From: Actinomadura sp. NBRC 104412
Lineage (GTDB): Bacteria; Actinomycetota; Actinomycetes; Streptosporangiales; Streptosporangiaceae
DNA length: 64,000 bases
Reading direction: 5' to 3'
Assembly: GCF_030269515.1 (NCBI RefSeq)
Contig: NZ_BSTM01000018.1
Span: forward strand, 88,332 to 152,331
Below are positions 7,729 through 16,120 of the stretch, one piece after another. A program made the position numbers and the translations under genes. Position 1 is the stretch's first letter; each line of letters begins with the position of its first letter. Below the pieces are notes generated by a model. It was not told where the DNA came from, did not search any database, and saw only the letters and a program-made list of their open reading frames with translations.

Positions 7729-8565
7729 TCAGGTGTTGATGCCGTGGTCGCGGAGGATCTCGTTGAGGGCGGTCTTGTCGTGGCGCTGGCCTTCTTCGAG
7801 GCGCTTGAGGACGAGCACCGCGGGGAGGCCGAACGTGCCGCCCTTGAACTCCTTGAAGCGGGTGCCGCCGACGGCCACGCACCAGTCGGGGATGCGGCCG
7901 CGGCTGATCTCCTCGCCCGTCTCCACGTCGATGACCGGCATGGTGGCGGTCAGGTTGGTGCCGGAGGCCAGCACGGCGCCGGTCCCCACCCGGGCGCCGT
8001 CCACGATCATGGACCGGCTGCCGATCATCGCCTCGTCCCCCACCACGACCGGGACGGCGTTGGGCGGCTCCAGCACGCCGCCGATGCCCACGCCGCCGGA
8101 CAGGTGGACGTTCTTGCCGATCTGGGCGCACGACCCGACGGTGGCCCAGGTGTCGACCATCGTCCCGGAGTCGACGTAGGCGCCGATGTTGGTGAACGAG
8201 GGCATCAGCACCACGCCGGGCGCCAGGTGCGCGCCCCAGCGGGCGATCGCCCCCGGCACCACGCGGACGCCGTCCAGCCGGGTCTTCAGCGGGATGCGGT
8301 CGTGGTACTGGAAGTCGCCGACCTGGGAACGCACCATGCCGAGCACCTTGAAGCTCAGCAGGATCGCCCGCTTGGCGCGCTCGTCCACCACGACCTCGTC
8401 GGTCGCGGGATCGACGAACGCGACCCGGGCCTCGCCGGCGTCGAGCTGGTCCACGGCCGCGACGATGGCGGCGCGCGCGTCGGTGTCATCGGGCGACAGC
8501 TCGGCCCGGCGCTCCCAGAGCTCGTCGATGGTGCCGGAGATCGGGCTGGTGAACGTTTCGGTCAT
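7729..8565 (-). CDS. dapD: 2,3,4,5-tetrahydropyridine-2,6-dicarboxylate N-succinyltransferase
   Basis: 278 residues, close to the Escherichia coli type of DapD in length and sequence; M. tuberculosis DapD is longer (about 317). It succinylates tetrahydrodipicolinate with succinyl-CoA, the step before DapC and DapE. A helical N-terminal domain is followed by left-handed beta-helix hexapeptide repeats (VVPGAIARWGAHLAPGVV, GAYVDSGTMVDTWATVGS) and the C-terminal CVAVGGTRFKEFKGGTFGLP. The ATG at 8565 is the family start; the upstream frame extension is low-complexity. A short divergent region separates it from the membrane protein at 8611. Confidence 0.93.
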   Translation of the reverse strand: MTETFTSPISGTIDELWERRAELSPDDTDARAAIVAAVDQLDAGEARVAFVDPATDEVVVDERAKRAILLSFKVLGMVRSQVGDFQYHDRIPLKTRLDGVRVVPGAIARWGAHLAPGVVLMPSFTNIGAYVDSGTMVDTWATVGSCAQIGKNVHLSGGVGIGGVLEPPNAVPVVVGDEAMIGSRSMIVDGARVGTGAVLASGTNLTATMPVIDVETGEEISRGRIPDWCVAVGGTRFKEFKGGTFGLPAVLVLKRLEEGQRHDKTALNEILRDHGINT

Positions 8566-8610
8566 GGGCACTGAGCTTATCCGGGCCCGTCTCCCGGTAC
8601 CGTCGTCGGC

Positions 8611-9510
8611 GTGGCTGCATCGGCGAGGTTGAGCGGGCGACATCTCTGGCGGTGGACCGCCGTGGCGCTGGTGATCGTCGTGGCGATCGGTGTCGGCGTG
8701 TACGCCTTGCTGCACCGGGTCCGCCCGTTCGTCTACGGGTCGGGCTGCGCGGTGCGTACCACCCTCGGCACCAAACCGCTCGACCTGGAGCAGGCCGCCA
8801 ACTCCGCCACCATCGCCGCGGTGGCGTTCCGCAAGAACCTGCCCGAACGGGCCGCCGTCATCGCGTACGCGACCGCCCTACAGGAGTCGCACCTCCGGAA
8901 CCTGCCGGGCGGCGACCGCGACTCGGTGGGCATGTTCCAGCAGCGCCCCTCGCAGGGCTGGGGCAGCCCGGAGAAGCTGCGCGACCCCGTCCAGTCCACG
9001 AGCAAGTTCTTCGACGCCCTGGTCAAGGTGAAGGACTACCTCGACCGCGACCTGCACGACGCGGCGCAGAAGGTGCAGCGCAGCGCGGACGGCACCGCCT
9101 ACGCCCAGCACGAACCCGACGGGAAGATCCTGGCCCGCGCCTTCACGGGACGCCAGGGCGCCGCGGTCCACTGCTGGTACCCGCCCGACGACAGGACCGC
9201 GCCCCGCCGTCCCGAGGCCCTGCGCGAGATGCGCCGCAACTTCGGCGCGCGCCTCCAGGTCGACTCGCCCCTGGCCATGCTCCGCACGAACGAGAACCGG
9301 GCGGTGACCGCCACCAAGCCCTCCGCGGACGCGGTCCGCGTCACCAGCACCCGGACCGGCTGGGCGGTCGCCCTGTGGGCCGTCACCCACGCCCAGCCGT
9401 ACGGCCTCACCGAGATCCGCCACGCCCGCAAACGCTGGACCGCCGACAAGGGCCACGAAGGCTGGCAAGAGGACAAGACCGCCCCCACCGACCGCGTCCT
9501 GATCAAGTAG
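8611..9510 (+). CDS. membrane-anchored lysozyme-like protein
   Basis: 299 residues. One N-terminal transmembrane helix (WTAVALVIVVAIGVGVYALL) leads to an extracytoplasmic domain with a goose-lysozyme/transglycosylase-like core: ATALQESHLRNLPGGDRDSV, then GMFQQRPSQGWGSPEKLRDP. The Glu of ALQES would be the catalytic candidate. Relatives in actinomycete databases are often labelled heavy-metal transporter, for which nothing in this sequence speaks. GTG at 8611 is the only start that leaves the anchor intact. It is divergent from dapD with a 45-base gap. A role in wall remodelling is inferred. Confidence 0.68.
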   Translation: MAASARLSGRHLWRWTAVALVIVVAIGVGVYALLHRVRPFVYGSGCAVRTTLGTKPLDLEQAANSATIAAVAFRKNLPERAAVIAYATALQESHLRNLPGGDRDSVGMFQQRPSQGWGSPEKLRDPVQSTSKFFDALVKVKDYLDRDLHDAAQKVQRSADGTAYAQHEPDGKILARAFTGRQGAAVHCWYPPDDRTAPRRPEALREMRRNFGARLQVDSPLAMLRTNENRAVTATKPSADAVRVTSTRTGWAVALWAVTHAQPYGLTEIRHARKRWTADKGHEGWQEDKTAPTDRVLIK

Positions 9511-9716
9511 CCCCACCACCGGGCCAGGCGGGCCGGGTAGGTCTCGCGAACGCGAAGGGTTCGAGCGGTATCACGTCCTCCAAGACTCGGAGTGGAAAAG
9601 CAAAGCCCCAGGCAATCCGTCAGGGGCAGGGCAGGTTCAGCACCCGCGCCGGAGGACGGGCACCATCTGGAAGCCGCATCGTCGCCCGGGTCTCCAGGAG
9701 GGGACGGGAGACGTCG

Positions 9717-10140
9717 TTAGCGTCGGTAGAAGTCGATGGAGGCGCATACCCATTCCGCGCCGGGTCCGGCCTGCTGGACCCAGGTCCTGTCAGAGAGCGC
9801 CCGGACCATGACCAAGCCCCAGCCGCCAAAGTCGAAGGACGGGGCCGCGTCGATGTCCGTGACGCTGGACACGGGAAGCCGGTCACACAGTAAGCGGTGC
9901 GGCACTCCGTCCCTGACCGCGAAGCACAGATGCGGGTCGCGGCGCCCGGCGTACACGGTGACGACGGCCGGCCTTGATGGCGTTCGACATCAACTCGGTG
10001 ATGATGGACCGCCCGGACTCCGCGTGCCGGTCCAAGCCGACCAAACGGAGGAACCCGGTCATCGCGTCCTGGGCGAGTCCCGCGGAGGCGTCACTGGCCA
10101 GCAGGTCTCTGGTCACGGCCGGGAAGTCCGTGCGCGCCAC
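9717..10140 (-). pseudogene. frameshifted anti-sigma-type ATP-binding (HATPase_c_2) protein
   Basis: Two overlapping frames together give one short GHKL ATPase of the kind paired with WhiJ regulators. The 5' part starts at GTG 10140 and reads to SIITELMSNAIKA (N-box). The 3' part continues in another frame as VVTVYAGRRDPHLCFAVRDG to FGGWGLVMVRAL (G-box) and ends at 9717. The break lies near 9970, in a run of G and C. A single-base error in the sequence would give the same picture. The start lies three bases past the stop of the upstream ATPase gene and GAGGTGGTGTGAGGC precedes it, so the pair was translationally coupled. Confidence 0.6.
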
Positions 10141-10143
10141 GCC

Positions 10144-10515
10144 TCACACCACCTCGGCGAAGACGACCTTGCCCCCGGCCGACGGACGGGTGCCCCATCG
10201 GACGACCACGCCGGACAGCAGCAGAATCCCGCGGCCGGACTCGTCCGAATCGCCGGGGGCGCACAGGACGGGCGGCCGCGGATCGGCGTCCCACACCTCG
10301 ATGATCAATCGGACCGGGTCGTCCCCTGTCGGAAAGGCACGCAGGACGATGTCCTGCCGTTTGGACGAATGCCGCCACGCATTGGTCACCAGCTCGCTGG
10401 CCACCAGCCGCGGGACGTAGTCGTCGAGGCCGTACCCGCCCGCCACACAGGCCACGAAATCCCGAGCCTCCTTGATCGCTTGCGGCAATGCTTTCAAAAC
10501 AAGCAAATCGGACAT
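10144..10515 (-). CDS. anti-sigma-factor-type ATP-binding protein (HATPase_c_2)
   Basis: 123 residues of a stand-alone GHKL ATPase domain related to the serine kinase/anti-sigma RsbW family. The N-box appears as VASELVTNAWRHS near residue 43 and the D/G-box region as VWDADPRPP and GRGILLLSGVVVRWG. Such proteins in actinomycetes flank WhiJ/DUF397 genes and are thought to tune development or antibiotic production (AbaA-like loci). ATG 10515 is preceded by AAAGGAAA. It is divergent from the DUF5753 regulator at 10664. Confidence 0.75.
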   Translation of the reverse strand: MSDLLVLKALPQAIKEARDFVACVAGGYGLDDYVPRLVASELVTNAWRHSSKRQDIVLRAFPTGDDPVRLIIEVWDADPRPPVLCAPGDSDESGRGILLLSGVVVRWGTRPSAGGKVVFAEVV

Positions 10516-10663
10516 GAAGCGTTTCCTTTCCGCCGTTCTTGTGCTTACCCTGGCGCCAAGTGGGATTCTTGGTGAGAAACAACGAGCGCACCGGTTCAAA
10601 GTCCGGCCATCAATGGCGGACTCTGGTGATCTCTGGTCATCCACTGGTCATGAGGAGGATGCA

Positions 10664-11476
10664 GTGCCGCAACCCCCCAAGCAGCTGACCCCCAGCGACG
10701 GCGCGACACACCTGTTCGGATCCGAGGTCCGCCGCTACCGGATGATGATGGGCCTGTCCATCGCCCAGCTCGCGGAGCAGATCAACTACTCCCCCAGCTT
10801 CATCGGCGCGGTCGAACGCGCCGAATCCGGCTGCGAACGCGGCTTCGCCGTAGCCTGCGACCAGACCCTGGAAACCAGGGAGGCCCTGGCCCACCTATGG
10901 GACGGCCTGTTCTCCCGCCGCCCCGGCAACCCCGTCCCCGAGTGGTTCGTCGAGTGGCCGATCATCGAGGACGAGGCAGAAGCTCTCTGCGTCTACAATC
11001 CGTGTGTCGTGTACGGGCTGCTACAGACCGAGGAGTACGCGGAAATAGTCCTGTTCGGTGATCGCCCTCAGGTAGAGGCTCGCCTGGCCAGGCAAGCCGT
11101 TCTCACCAAAGCCGACGCTCCTCGTCTCGTTTACCTTCTCCCCGAACACGTGCTGTGGTACGACGTGGGTGGAGCGGGGGTGATGGGGCCTCAGCTCGAC
11201 CGGCTCTGCGAGGCCGTCTCATCACGTCTCAGCGTCCAGGTCGTACCCAACGGCCAGTCTCACCCGGGCAACAAGGGGGAGTTCACTGTCGCCACGTTGC
11301 CCAGAGGAGCCGAAGTCGGCTATGTGGCGACAGCGGCTCGTGGCATGATCCTTGATGCGCACAAGGACATCGCCACGATGAAGGACGACTTCTCGGCGAT
11401 ACGCGCGCATGCATTGCCCGTCGGGATGAGCATCGATCTCATCCAACGCACGAAAGAGGAACGTTGGAAAACTTGA
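10664..11476 (+). CDS. WhiJ-type XRE regulator with DUF5753 domain
   Basis: 270 residues. The N-terminal Cro/C1-type helix-turn-helix reads FGSEVRRYRMMMGLSIAQLA then INYSPSFIGAVERA, followed by the DUF5753 domain (PEWFVEWPIIEDEAEALCVY, GLLQTEEYA, LDRLCEAVSS) to the end. GTG 10664 is chosen because GAGGAGG lies five bases before it. This family controls small DUF397 partners and development in streptomycetes. The first DUF397 gene overlaps its 3' end by 13 bases. A divergent ATP-binding gene completes the typical set. Confidence 0.85.
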   Translation: MPQPPKQLTPSDGATHLFGSEVRRYRMMMGLSIAQLAEQINYSPSFIGAVERAESGCERGFAVACDQTLETREALAHLWDGLFSRRPGNPVPEWFVEWPIIEDEAEALCVYNPCVVYGLLQTEEYAEIVLFGDRPQVEARLARQAVLTKADAPRLVYLLPEHVLWYDVGGAGVMGPQLDRLCEAVSSRLSVQVVPNGQSHPGNKGEFTVATLPRGAEVGYVATAARGMILDAHKDIATMKDDFSAIRAHALPVGMSIDLIQRTKEERWKT

Positions 11477-11640
11477 AGTGGCGGAAATCTAGCTACAGTG
11501 ACAGCAGCGGCGGCCAGTGCGTGGAAGTCGCTGCCCTCCCGCACGGAATTGCTGTCCGCGACAGCAAGAACCCGGATGGTGCGAAGTTGCGCTTGGACCG
11601 CGACGCATTCGCAGCTTTCCTGGCCCACGTCAGGAAGTAG
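11464..11640 (+). CDS. DUF397 small protein
   Basis: A 58-residue DUF397 protein. The family signature is plain: LKWRKSSYSDSSGGQCVEVA, then GIAVRDSKNPDG, then a C-terminal FAAFLAHVRK. TTG 11464 is taken as the start, with AGAGGA just upstream inside the WhiJ-type gene, so translation is probably coupled to it. DUF397 proteins act with DUF5753 regulators, possibly as antagonists or co-effectors; the biochemical role is not established. Confidence 0.85.
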   Translation: MENLKWRKSSYSDSSGGQCVEVAALPHGIAVRDSKNPDGAKLRLDRDAFAAFLAHVRK

Positions 11641-11672
11641 CATCAGTCCCCCACCAACCGCAAGGAGGGGTT

Positions 11673-11850
11673 TTGAATCATACGGAGTGGCCGAAAGGCG
11701 AGCTACAGCGACGACTCTGGCGGAAGCTGCATTGAGATCGCGCGCACCGGAACTCAGGTCGCCGTGCGAGACAGCAAAGCCCCGAACGGGCCGCAGCCAT
11801 CCTTCGGCAATAGCGAATTCGCAGCGCTCATAACTTACGCCAGAAAGTAA
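11673..11850 (+). pseudogene. second DUF397 protein, frameshifted
   Basis: A good ribosome binding site (AAGGAGGGG) precedes TTG 11673, which reads NHTEWPK and then runs into a short dead frame. Shifting by one base after the TGG codon (an extra C near 11691) restores the family sequence: KASYSDDSGGSCIEIA, then VAVRDSKAPNG, to FAALITYARK and TAA at 11848-11850. It is either a recent frameshift mutation or a sequencing error. It is a tandem duplicate of the DUF397 gene just upstream. Confidence 0.65.
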
Positions 11851-11861
11851 CCCCCGTACAG

Positions 11862-11889
11862 AACACCCCCGGCCACCGTCGGGGGTGTT
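11862..11889 (+). terminator. intrinsic-type hairpin after the DUF397 genes
   Basis: A perfect 10-bp inverted repeat, AACACCCCCG and CGGGGGTGTT, flanks an 8-base loop 12 bases after the DUF397 pseudogene stop. It lacks a long T-run, which is usual in GC-rich actinomycetes. It ends the regulator/DUF397 transcript. Confidence 0.7.
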
Positions 11890-11922
11890 ACCTGTTATAT
11901 TACAAACCTCGCGTGCGGTCGT

Positions 11923-12205
11923 CACATCCAACTCCCCCGTAACCGCCGTTGTAATCAACACCCGCCGCCACTCCTCCAGCAACCCCAATTGCGAACGCAA
12001 CACTTCCGCCGCATTTTCTATGCGGGATCGCATCGATATTTTTCTGCTACTGCCGTTGAACCTCACCGTCCATCAACGGCAGGGGCGTTGCCGCAATCTT
12101 CGCGGAGCTTGTAGTAGCAATGCCAACCTGGTTTGCAGTTTGCCTAAAGTTCGGACGGCCATGCAGCAAAGCCAGTACGGAGGCCAGATGATCTGGAAGG
12201 ACATG
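11923..12205 (-). pseudogene. relic of a type I restriction specificity subunit (HsdS-like)
   Basis: Two frames on the minus strand join into the end of an HsdS-type target-recognition domain. The 5' piece (from 12205) reads VLPDHLASVLALLHGRP and on to AATPLPLMDGEVQRQ before a stop. The 3' piece, in another frame, reads RIENAAEVLRSQLGLLEEWR and then RVLITTAVTGELDV, the characteristic end of the conserved coiled-coil spacer (compare LLEEKRxALITAAVTG). The first recognition domain is absent. Local base composition is less GC-rich than the neighbours, consistent with transferred, decaying DNA. Confidence 0.58.
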
Positions 12206-12324
12206 TCAACGATCCGCCCTTAGCGTAAACGTATGATTCTGATGAATTGATGTTTGATACATCCGCCTCGAACCGACGTCGGGGAACCGGTCGTCGCGCA
12301 GGGAGCCGCCCCGAGCGGTCTAAA

Positions 12325-12540
12325 TCACCCCGCGCCGCCGCTCGGCCGCCGCGCGCAACCTGACGAGCTCCGGCGGCCCTCGGCTACGTCCTGCCCGACC
12401 CGGGCGCTTACGCCGTCGCCGCCGACGGACGGCAGCAGGTCACCGACGCCACAGGCCGGGTCGTACACCACCCCGCTCGTGTCGCCGGCAAACCGGCGCA
12501 TCTCAAGGGCTGCCATCTGCCTATCGGATACCGGCATTAT
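12325..12540 (-). pseudogene. relic of an N6-adenine DNA methylase (HsdM-like)
   Basis: About 70 residues contain an AdoMet-binding motif I in the form typical of N6 DNA methylases: VVYDPACGVGDLL, preceded by a helix (ALEMRRFAGDTSG) and followed by a strand ending GQDV. After GQDV similarity continues only in another frame (PPELVRLRAAAERR). No NPPF/NPPY motif or full gene is present. Together with the HsdS-like relic downstream on the same strand it marks a dead restriction-modification locus. Confidence 0.52.
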
Positions 12541-12627
12541 CGCTCTACCGATCTTGCGTGCGGGCCACCGAACGTCACGTCACCGATAACAAAATCCCAC
12601 ACATGCGCAACCTGACAGGCGTCCCGG

Positions 12628-13170
12628 TCAGGCCCCCGACGGCCCTTCGCCCTGGGGAATATGCGGCTGAACGAGCGGACCGACCTCATCCCAGATGCTG
12701 GGCAGCCTTTCGTTAACTTCCTTGGCGTAGTCCATCGTCTCCTGTAGGAATGCGTCCAGACCCGCCTCGCCGACGATGCCCTCGTCACGTAGCCGTTCCA
12801 AAATGAAAAGCGTGGCGGATACCAAGGCATCCAGGTTCTTCGGGAGGAGGACCTGTTCCTCCAAGGGCAGATTGTCGAGGGCGTTACGGATCCAGTCCTC
12901 GGCGACCTTCGGGTCGAGCTCATCGCGGTCCTTGCCCATGGATATCCGCAGCTCCGCGACGAACTCGATGATCGCATTGCGGGTGAACGACTCACCGAAC
13001 CTCCGCCGCACCGCCACCGTGAAGGCCGAGATGAACAGCCACCACACCGCCTGCATCCGGGCATCCTCTGGATCGCCCTCCAAGGCGGCGAGCCCTTCCA
13101 TGTCACCCACCATGAACCGCCGCAACAGCTCGAGATCTTCGTGCCGAAACTCGACCTTCGGAGGCTCCAT
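12628..13170 (-). CDS. unrecognised protein, tandem-paralogue family, copy 1
   Basis: 180 residues, acidic, mostly helical by eye; no motif that I recognise. Around ELDPKVAEDWIRNALDNLPL and VSATLFILERLRDEGI it lines up with the two genes upstream (13253-13705 and 13883-14335), of which it is the most diverged. ATG 13170 has GGAG five bases upstream; GTG 13173 is possible. It is the last gene of a same-strand run that begins with the disordered membrane protein at 15908. No signal peptide or membrane segment is seen; a cytoplasmic role is inferred. Confidence 0.7.
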   Translation of the reverse strand: MEPPKVEFRHEDLELLRRFMVGDMEGLAALEGDPEDARMQAVWWLFISAFTVAVRRRFGESFTRNAIIEFVAELRISMGKDRDELDPKVAEDWIRNALDNLPLEEQVLLPKNLDALVSATLFILERLRDEGIVGEAGLDAFLQETMDYAKEVNERLPSIWDEVGPLVQPHIPQGEGPSGA

Positions 13171-13252
13171 CACGTCTCCAACCCCTCACCGGCCGTCCTC
13201 GTTACTACCTTTCAGCAACGATTCGAGCGGCCATCCCAAAAGACAGCATCCA

Positions 13253-13705
13253 TCACATCTCCATCACGTCATCAGCGAGTTGCCTGGCCTCGTTAAGGAG
13301 AGATTCGAGCTCGGCATCACTCGCGAATTGCTCGTCGCGTACGAGGGCGACCAGCAACCACAGCTGCGTCTCGAAGATCACCCTTGCATCGATATCGTCG
13401 AGGTCGCCCTGATCGAGCGCACAGAAAAGAACACGTTCAGCGATCCTGGGATCAACCTCATCAGCGAAAGCATCGGACATCGATCGTGCGTGGGCAACGT
13501 AGGCCACAACCTCACTCCCAGGCACGTACTTGCCATTTCTGATGAACCGCTTCTCCGCCATCTCCAGCAGAGCCGCCGAAACAAGCGCCCCGTATCCGCG
13601 TGCCTGCTCTGCCGGATCCAGCTCATCGAGCAGGCGACCGTGCTCGTCACTTCGTCCCCTCAGAAGGGCAAGGAGGGCGTCATATTCCTTGTCCTTAACG
13701 GGCAC
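13253..13705 (-). CDS. unrecognised protein, tandem-paralogue family, copy 2
   Basis: 150 residues, acidic. It is clearly homologous to the next gene upstream: both share an L-x-G-x-S-EHxRLxDE opening, RGYxALVxA, KRF(I/M)R, VVAYVAxAR, AFAxxxxPxIAERV, ALDxxxL.DID, LVxDEQF and a closing A-x3-AD. GTG 13705 follows GGGAGGGACA. It has no catalytic motif I recognise and no membrane segment. The spacing to the neighbours (82 and 177 bases) allows separate regulation. Confidence 0.75.
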   Translation of the reverse strand: MPVKDKEYDALLALLRGRSDEHGRLLDELDPAEQARGYGALVSAALLEMAEKRFIRNGKYVPGSEVVAYVAHARSMSDAFADEVDPRIAERVLFCALDQGDLDDIDARVIFETQLWLLVALVRDEQFASDAELESLLNEARQLADDVMEM

Positions 13706-13882
13706 TGTCCCTCCCGGCCTTTTCTTGGTCCACCTGCAGAGAGCTTGGTCGTCCTAAGCGGTCACGCTCACTACAACGATCGCAACAGCGTCATCGCCGG
13801 CTTGGAGCGGCTTATTGTCAGTACCAGGCATGTCGGTGGTGCCTTTTCTGCTCAGCCAGGGACTCGGCTCTCATTTTATAAT

Positions 13883-14335
13883 TTATTTTTCGGCCAACCA
13901 AATGTCGGCCGTTTTCCTGGCTCGCATGAGAAAGGTATCGAGCTCCTCGTCAGAGAACTGCTCGTCATGGACGAGCGACATCAGCAGATAGAACTGCGCC
14001 ATGGCAACGTCATTATTGTCGATGTCGGCCAGCTCGGCCTTATCCAGCGCAGCCAACATGACGCGTTCGGCAATGCCGGGTTTGAGCCCCTCCGCGAAAG
14101 CCTCTGATTTCTGTCTTGCAAAAGCGACATAAGCGACAATATCGTCATCCGGTGCCGCCACGCCCTCACGCATGAAGCGCTTGTCGATCAGCTCGAACAC
14201 ACCGGCGGCCACGAGTGCCGTGTAACCTCTCCCGACGTCGACAGGGCCCATCTCGTCGATCAGGCGACTGTGCTCCTCGCTCTGTCCGGTAAGCAGTGCC
14301 CTCACTGCCGCAACCTGCTTATCACTAACGGTCAT
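13883..14335 (-). CDS. unrecognised protein, tandem-paralogue family, copy 3
   Basis: 150 residues, acidic and helical, with the same landmarks as copy 2: GQSEEHSRLIDEMGP, RGYTALVAAGVFEL, IVAYVAFARQKSEAFAEG, DEQFSDEELDTFL. ATG 14335 is chosen because AGGAAG lies six bases upstream; the start lies 11 bases inside the 3' end of the disordered membrane protein gene, so the two are translationally coupled. That coupling ties this family to the membrane protein. Function unknown. Confidence 0.75.
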   Translation of the reverse strand: MTVSDKQVAAVRALLTGQSEEHSRLIDEMGPVDVGRGYTALVAAGVFELIDKRFMREGVAAPDDDIVAYVAFARQKSEAFAEGLKPGIAERVMLAALDKAELADIDNNDVAMAQFYLLMSLVHDEQFSDEELDTFLMRARKTADIWLAEK

Positions 14336-15908
14336 GACCACTTCCTATTTTTCGCCCAAGCATCCGCGCGCCCCGCCTCACACCCAAATACACCACCGCA
14401 CCCGTCACTGCAAGCCCGACGGCGGCGTCTCCTAGCTTCCAGGGCTGATGATCAGCATCGCGCATCTGGCTGGTGTCGCGAACGGTGCTCGGCAAAACAT
14501 CCTTGTTCGGGTTTGGATGGAAGATATCGCCAGCCTTGTTCCCACCCTTCTTGACCGCGTCGCTGATTCCCTCTGCTTGCTTGAAGAACTGGTGCCTCGC
14601 ACGCCTGTCGCGGTCGGTCGTTTCTGGATCCGGCTCGGTGATGTCCGGTACGTCCTGTTCTTGATTGGGCTCGCGGGTGCCCTCTCGGGTGCGGTCATAG
14701 AGTTCTGGACGGCCGAAATCCTCCGTCCGTTGGGGTGGTTGCTCGCCCGGGCGGACCGCGAAGATCTCCCCTTGTCTCAGCAAGCGCCCGTCCGGACCGA
14801 CGGGGGCAATGATGTTGGGAGGCCGGTCGGCAGTCGATGGAGGCGAGGGTTCTGCCGTCTGGTCCGGCTTTGGCTGATCTGTTTCTGCTGTGGACGAGTC
14901 GTTGCCGTGCTCGGCGGTCTCAGGGCGCTCGGCTTCGGGTGTGGACGGGGTGCGGTCCCTTTCCTGCTCGGCTGGGAATTCGACCTCCTTTGGTTCGGTT
15001 GATTCGTCGGGGCGCCGGACGGGAGTCGGGTCGACTCGATCGGTGGACGCGTCGGCGGCTGTGGCTTCGGGGAGTTGCCCTTCGAAGGGGACTTCGCCGT
15101 CCCTGCTCTGGTCGATGCGGGGAGCGGACGGGGGTTTCGCCTCGGCGGGCTCGGTTGTGGTGCGGTCGGAGGAATCCGGCGCTTCGCTGTTGGCGGTTTC
15201 CTGGCCTGGCTTGGGAGCGTCCGTGCCGGATTCGCTCGGCGGGGTTCTCCAACTGCCATCGTTGTCGCGCGTTCGATCTGCGGCTTGCGCCGGCTGGTCA
15301 CGGGGGCCGTTGGAGGTCCGATCGGTCTTGTCGTCCGGTGGCTGACCGGATGGGTGTTCCGTGACCTCGCCGGGATGATCGTCGCGGTCGGCGGCGCTGG
15401 GCTCAGCGGACTGCGGCGGGGCCTGGCGGTCGAGCGGGTCGCGTTGGCGGTCGTCCCGGACCTCCCGGGACGGTGTCTCGGTACGCGACCGTTCCTGCTC
15501 GCTCGTCTCGTCGTCCTGGACGGGGCCGGGGGTCTCCGTCCTGCGTTCGCCTGCGTTGGCGGCGATCCGGCGTGACTCCAGGCGGGATGGCTGGTTCGGC
15601 GAGCCGGGATTATCCGGAGGCGGCTCCCCACCACGTCGCCGCGAGCCGGCGGGCGCGTCGTTTGATCTGTCCGCCCTCTCCGGGCTGGTTCGCGCCTCCG
15701 TCGACTTCGCGTTCTTCTCGTCGTATTCCTTGCGTTCCTGGGCGTTGAGGCCGGCGTAGCGCTTGCTCTCCAGACGGGACGGCTGGTCGGGCGAACCGGG
15801 GTTGTCCCGAAGCTTTACGCCGCCGCCTTGCTGGTCGGCGGAACTGCCCTCCTGCTTGTCGGGCTTGTCAGGAGGCGGCTGGTTCGGATCGTTCCGATCA
15901 ATCCCCAT
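14325..15908 (-). CDS. large disordered protein with internal repeat and C-terminal membrane helix
   Basis: 527 residues dominated by P, D, E, S, T, R and Q, so mostly intrinsically disordered. Near the N-terminus a motif is duplicated: DNPGSPDQPSRLESKRYAGL at about residue 35 and DNPGSPNQPSRLESRRIA at about residue 100. Near residue 400 there is an ordered-looking patch, NIIAPVGPDGRLLRQGEIFA. The C-terminus has one membrane helix (AAVGLAVTGAVVYLGV) and a basic tail, giving a tail-anchored or stalk-like topology. ATG 15908 follows GGGGGAAGCG. It overlaps the first small paralogue gene by 11 bases. No known family is recognised. Confidence 0.72.
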   Translation of the reverse strand: MGIDRNDPNQPPPDKPDKQEGSSADQQGGGVKLRDNPGSPDQPSRLESKRYAGLNAQERKEYDEKNAKSTEARTSPERADRSNDAPAGSRRRGGEPPPDNPGSPNQPSRLESRRIAANAGERRTETPGPVQDDETSEQERSRTETPSREVRDDRQRDPLDRQAPPQSAEPSAADRDDHPGEVTEHPSGQPPDDKTDRTSNGPRDQPAQAADRTRDNDGSWRTPPSESGTDAPKPGQETANSEAPDSSDRTTTEPAEAKPPSAPRIDQSRDGEVPFEGQLPEATAADASTDRVDPTPVRRPDESTEPKEVEFPAEQERDRTPSTPEAERPETAEHGNDSSTAETDQPKPDQTAEPSPPSTADRPPNIIAPVGPDGRLLRQGEIFAVRPGEQPPQRTEDFGRPELYDRTREGTREPNQEQDVPDITEPDPETTDRDRRARHQFFKQAEGISDAVKKGGNKAGDIFHPNPNKDVLPSTVRDTSQMRDADHQPWKLGDAAVGLAVTGAVVYLGVRRGARMLGRKIGSGHDR

Positions 15909-16120
15909 CGCTTCCCCCGGTATAGGCCACGGGCGGTGCACCACGGGCCTCGGCGTGAGCGTCCATGACCACGGAAATGGCCACCTCCGCTGGTCGGGCA
16001 ACAGATCACAAAGATCACGGCCACACGAGCGCGGGGACGCGGCCGCCACCTCCACAGGGACGCGCCAGTCAGACTATTAAGTAATTCTCAGAAGGGGAAC
16101 CAGTCAGGTGGAATCATGCA

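Noticed and set aside
8566..8715. Upstream extension of dapD by 50 codons
   Set aside because: The added residues are low-complexity and outside the family length; ATG 8565 gives the family N-terminus.
12254..12589. 111-codon plus-strand frame over the restriction relic
   Set aside because: The minus strand holds the recognisable methylase motif; the plus frame is proline/arginine-rich without similarity.
14448..15575. Plus-strand hydrophobic open frames opposite the disordered protein
   Set aside because: Antisense of a P/D/E/S-rich protein gives artificial hydrophobic frames; none has a ribosome binding site or family motif.
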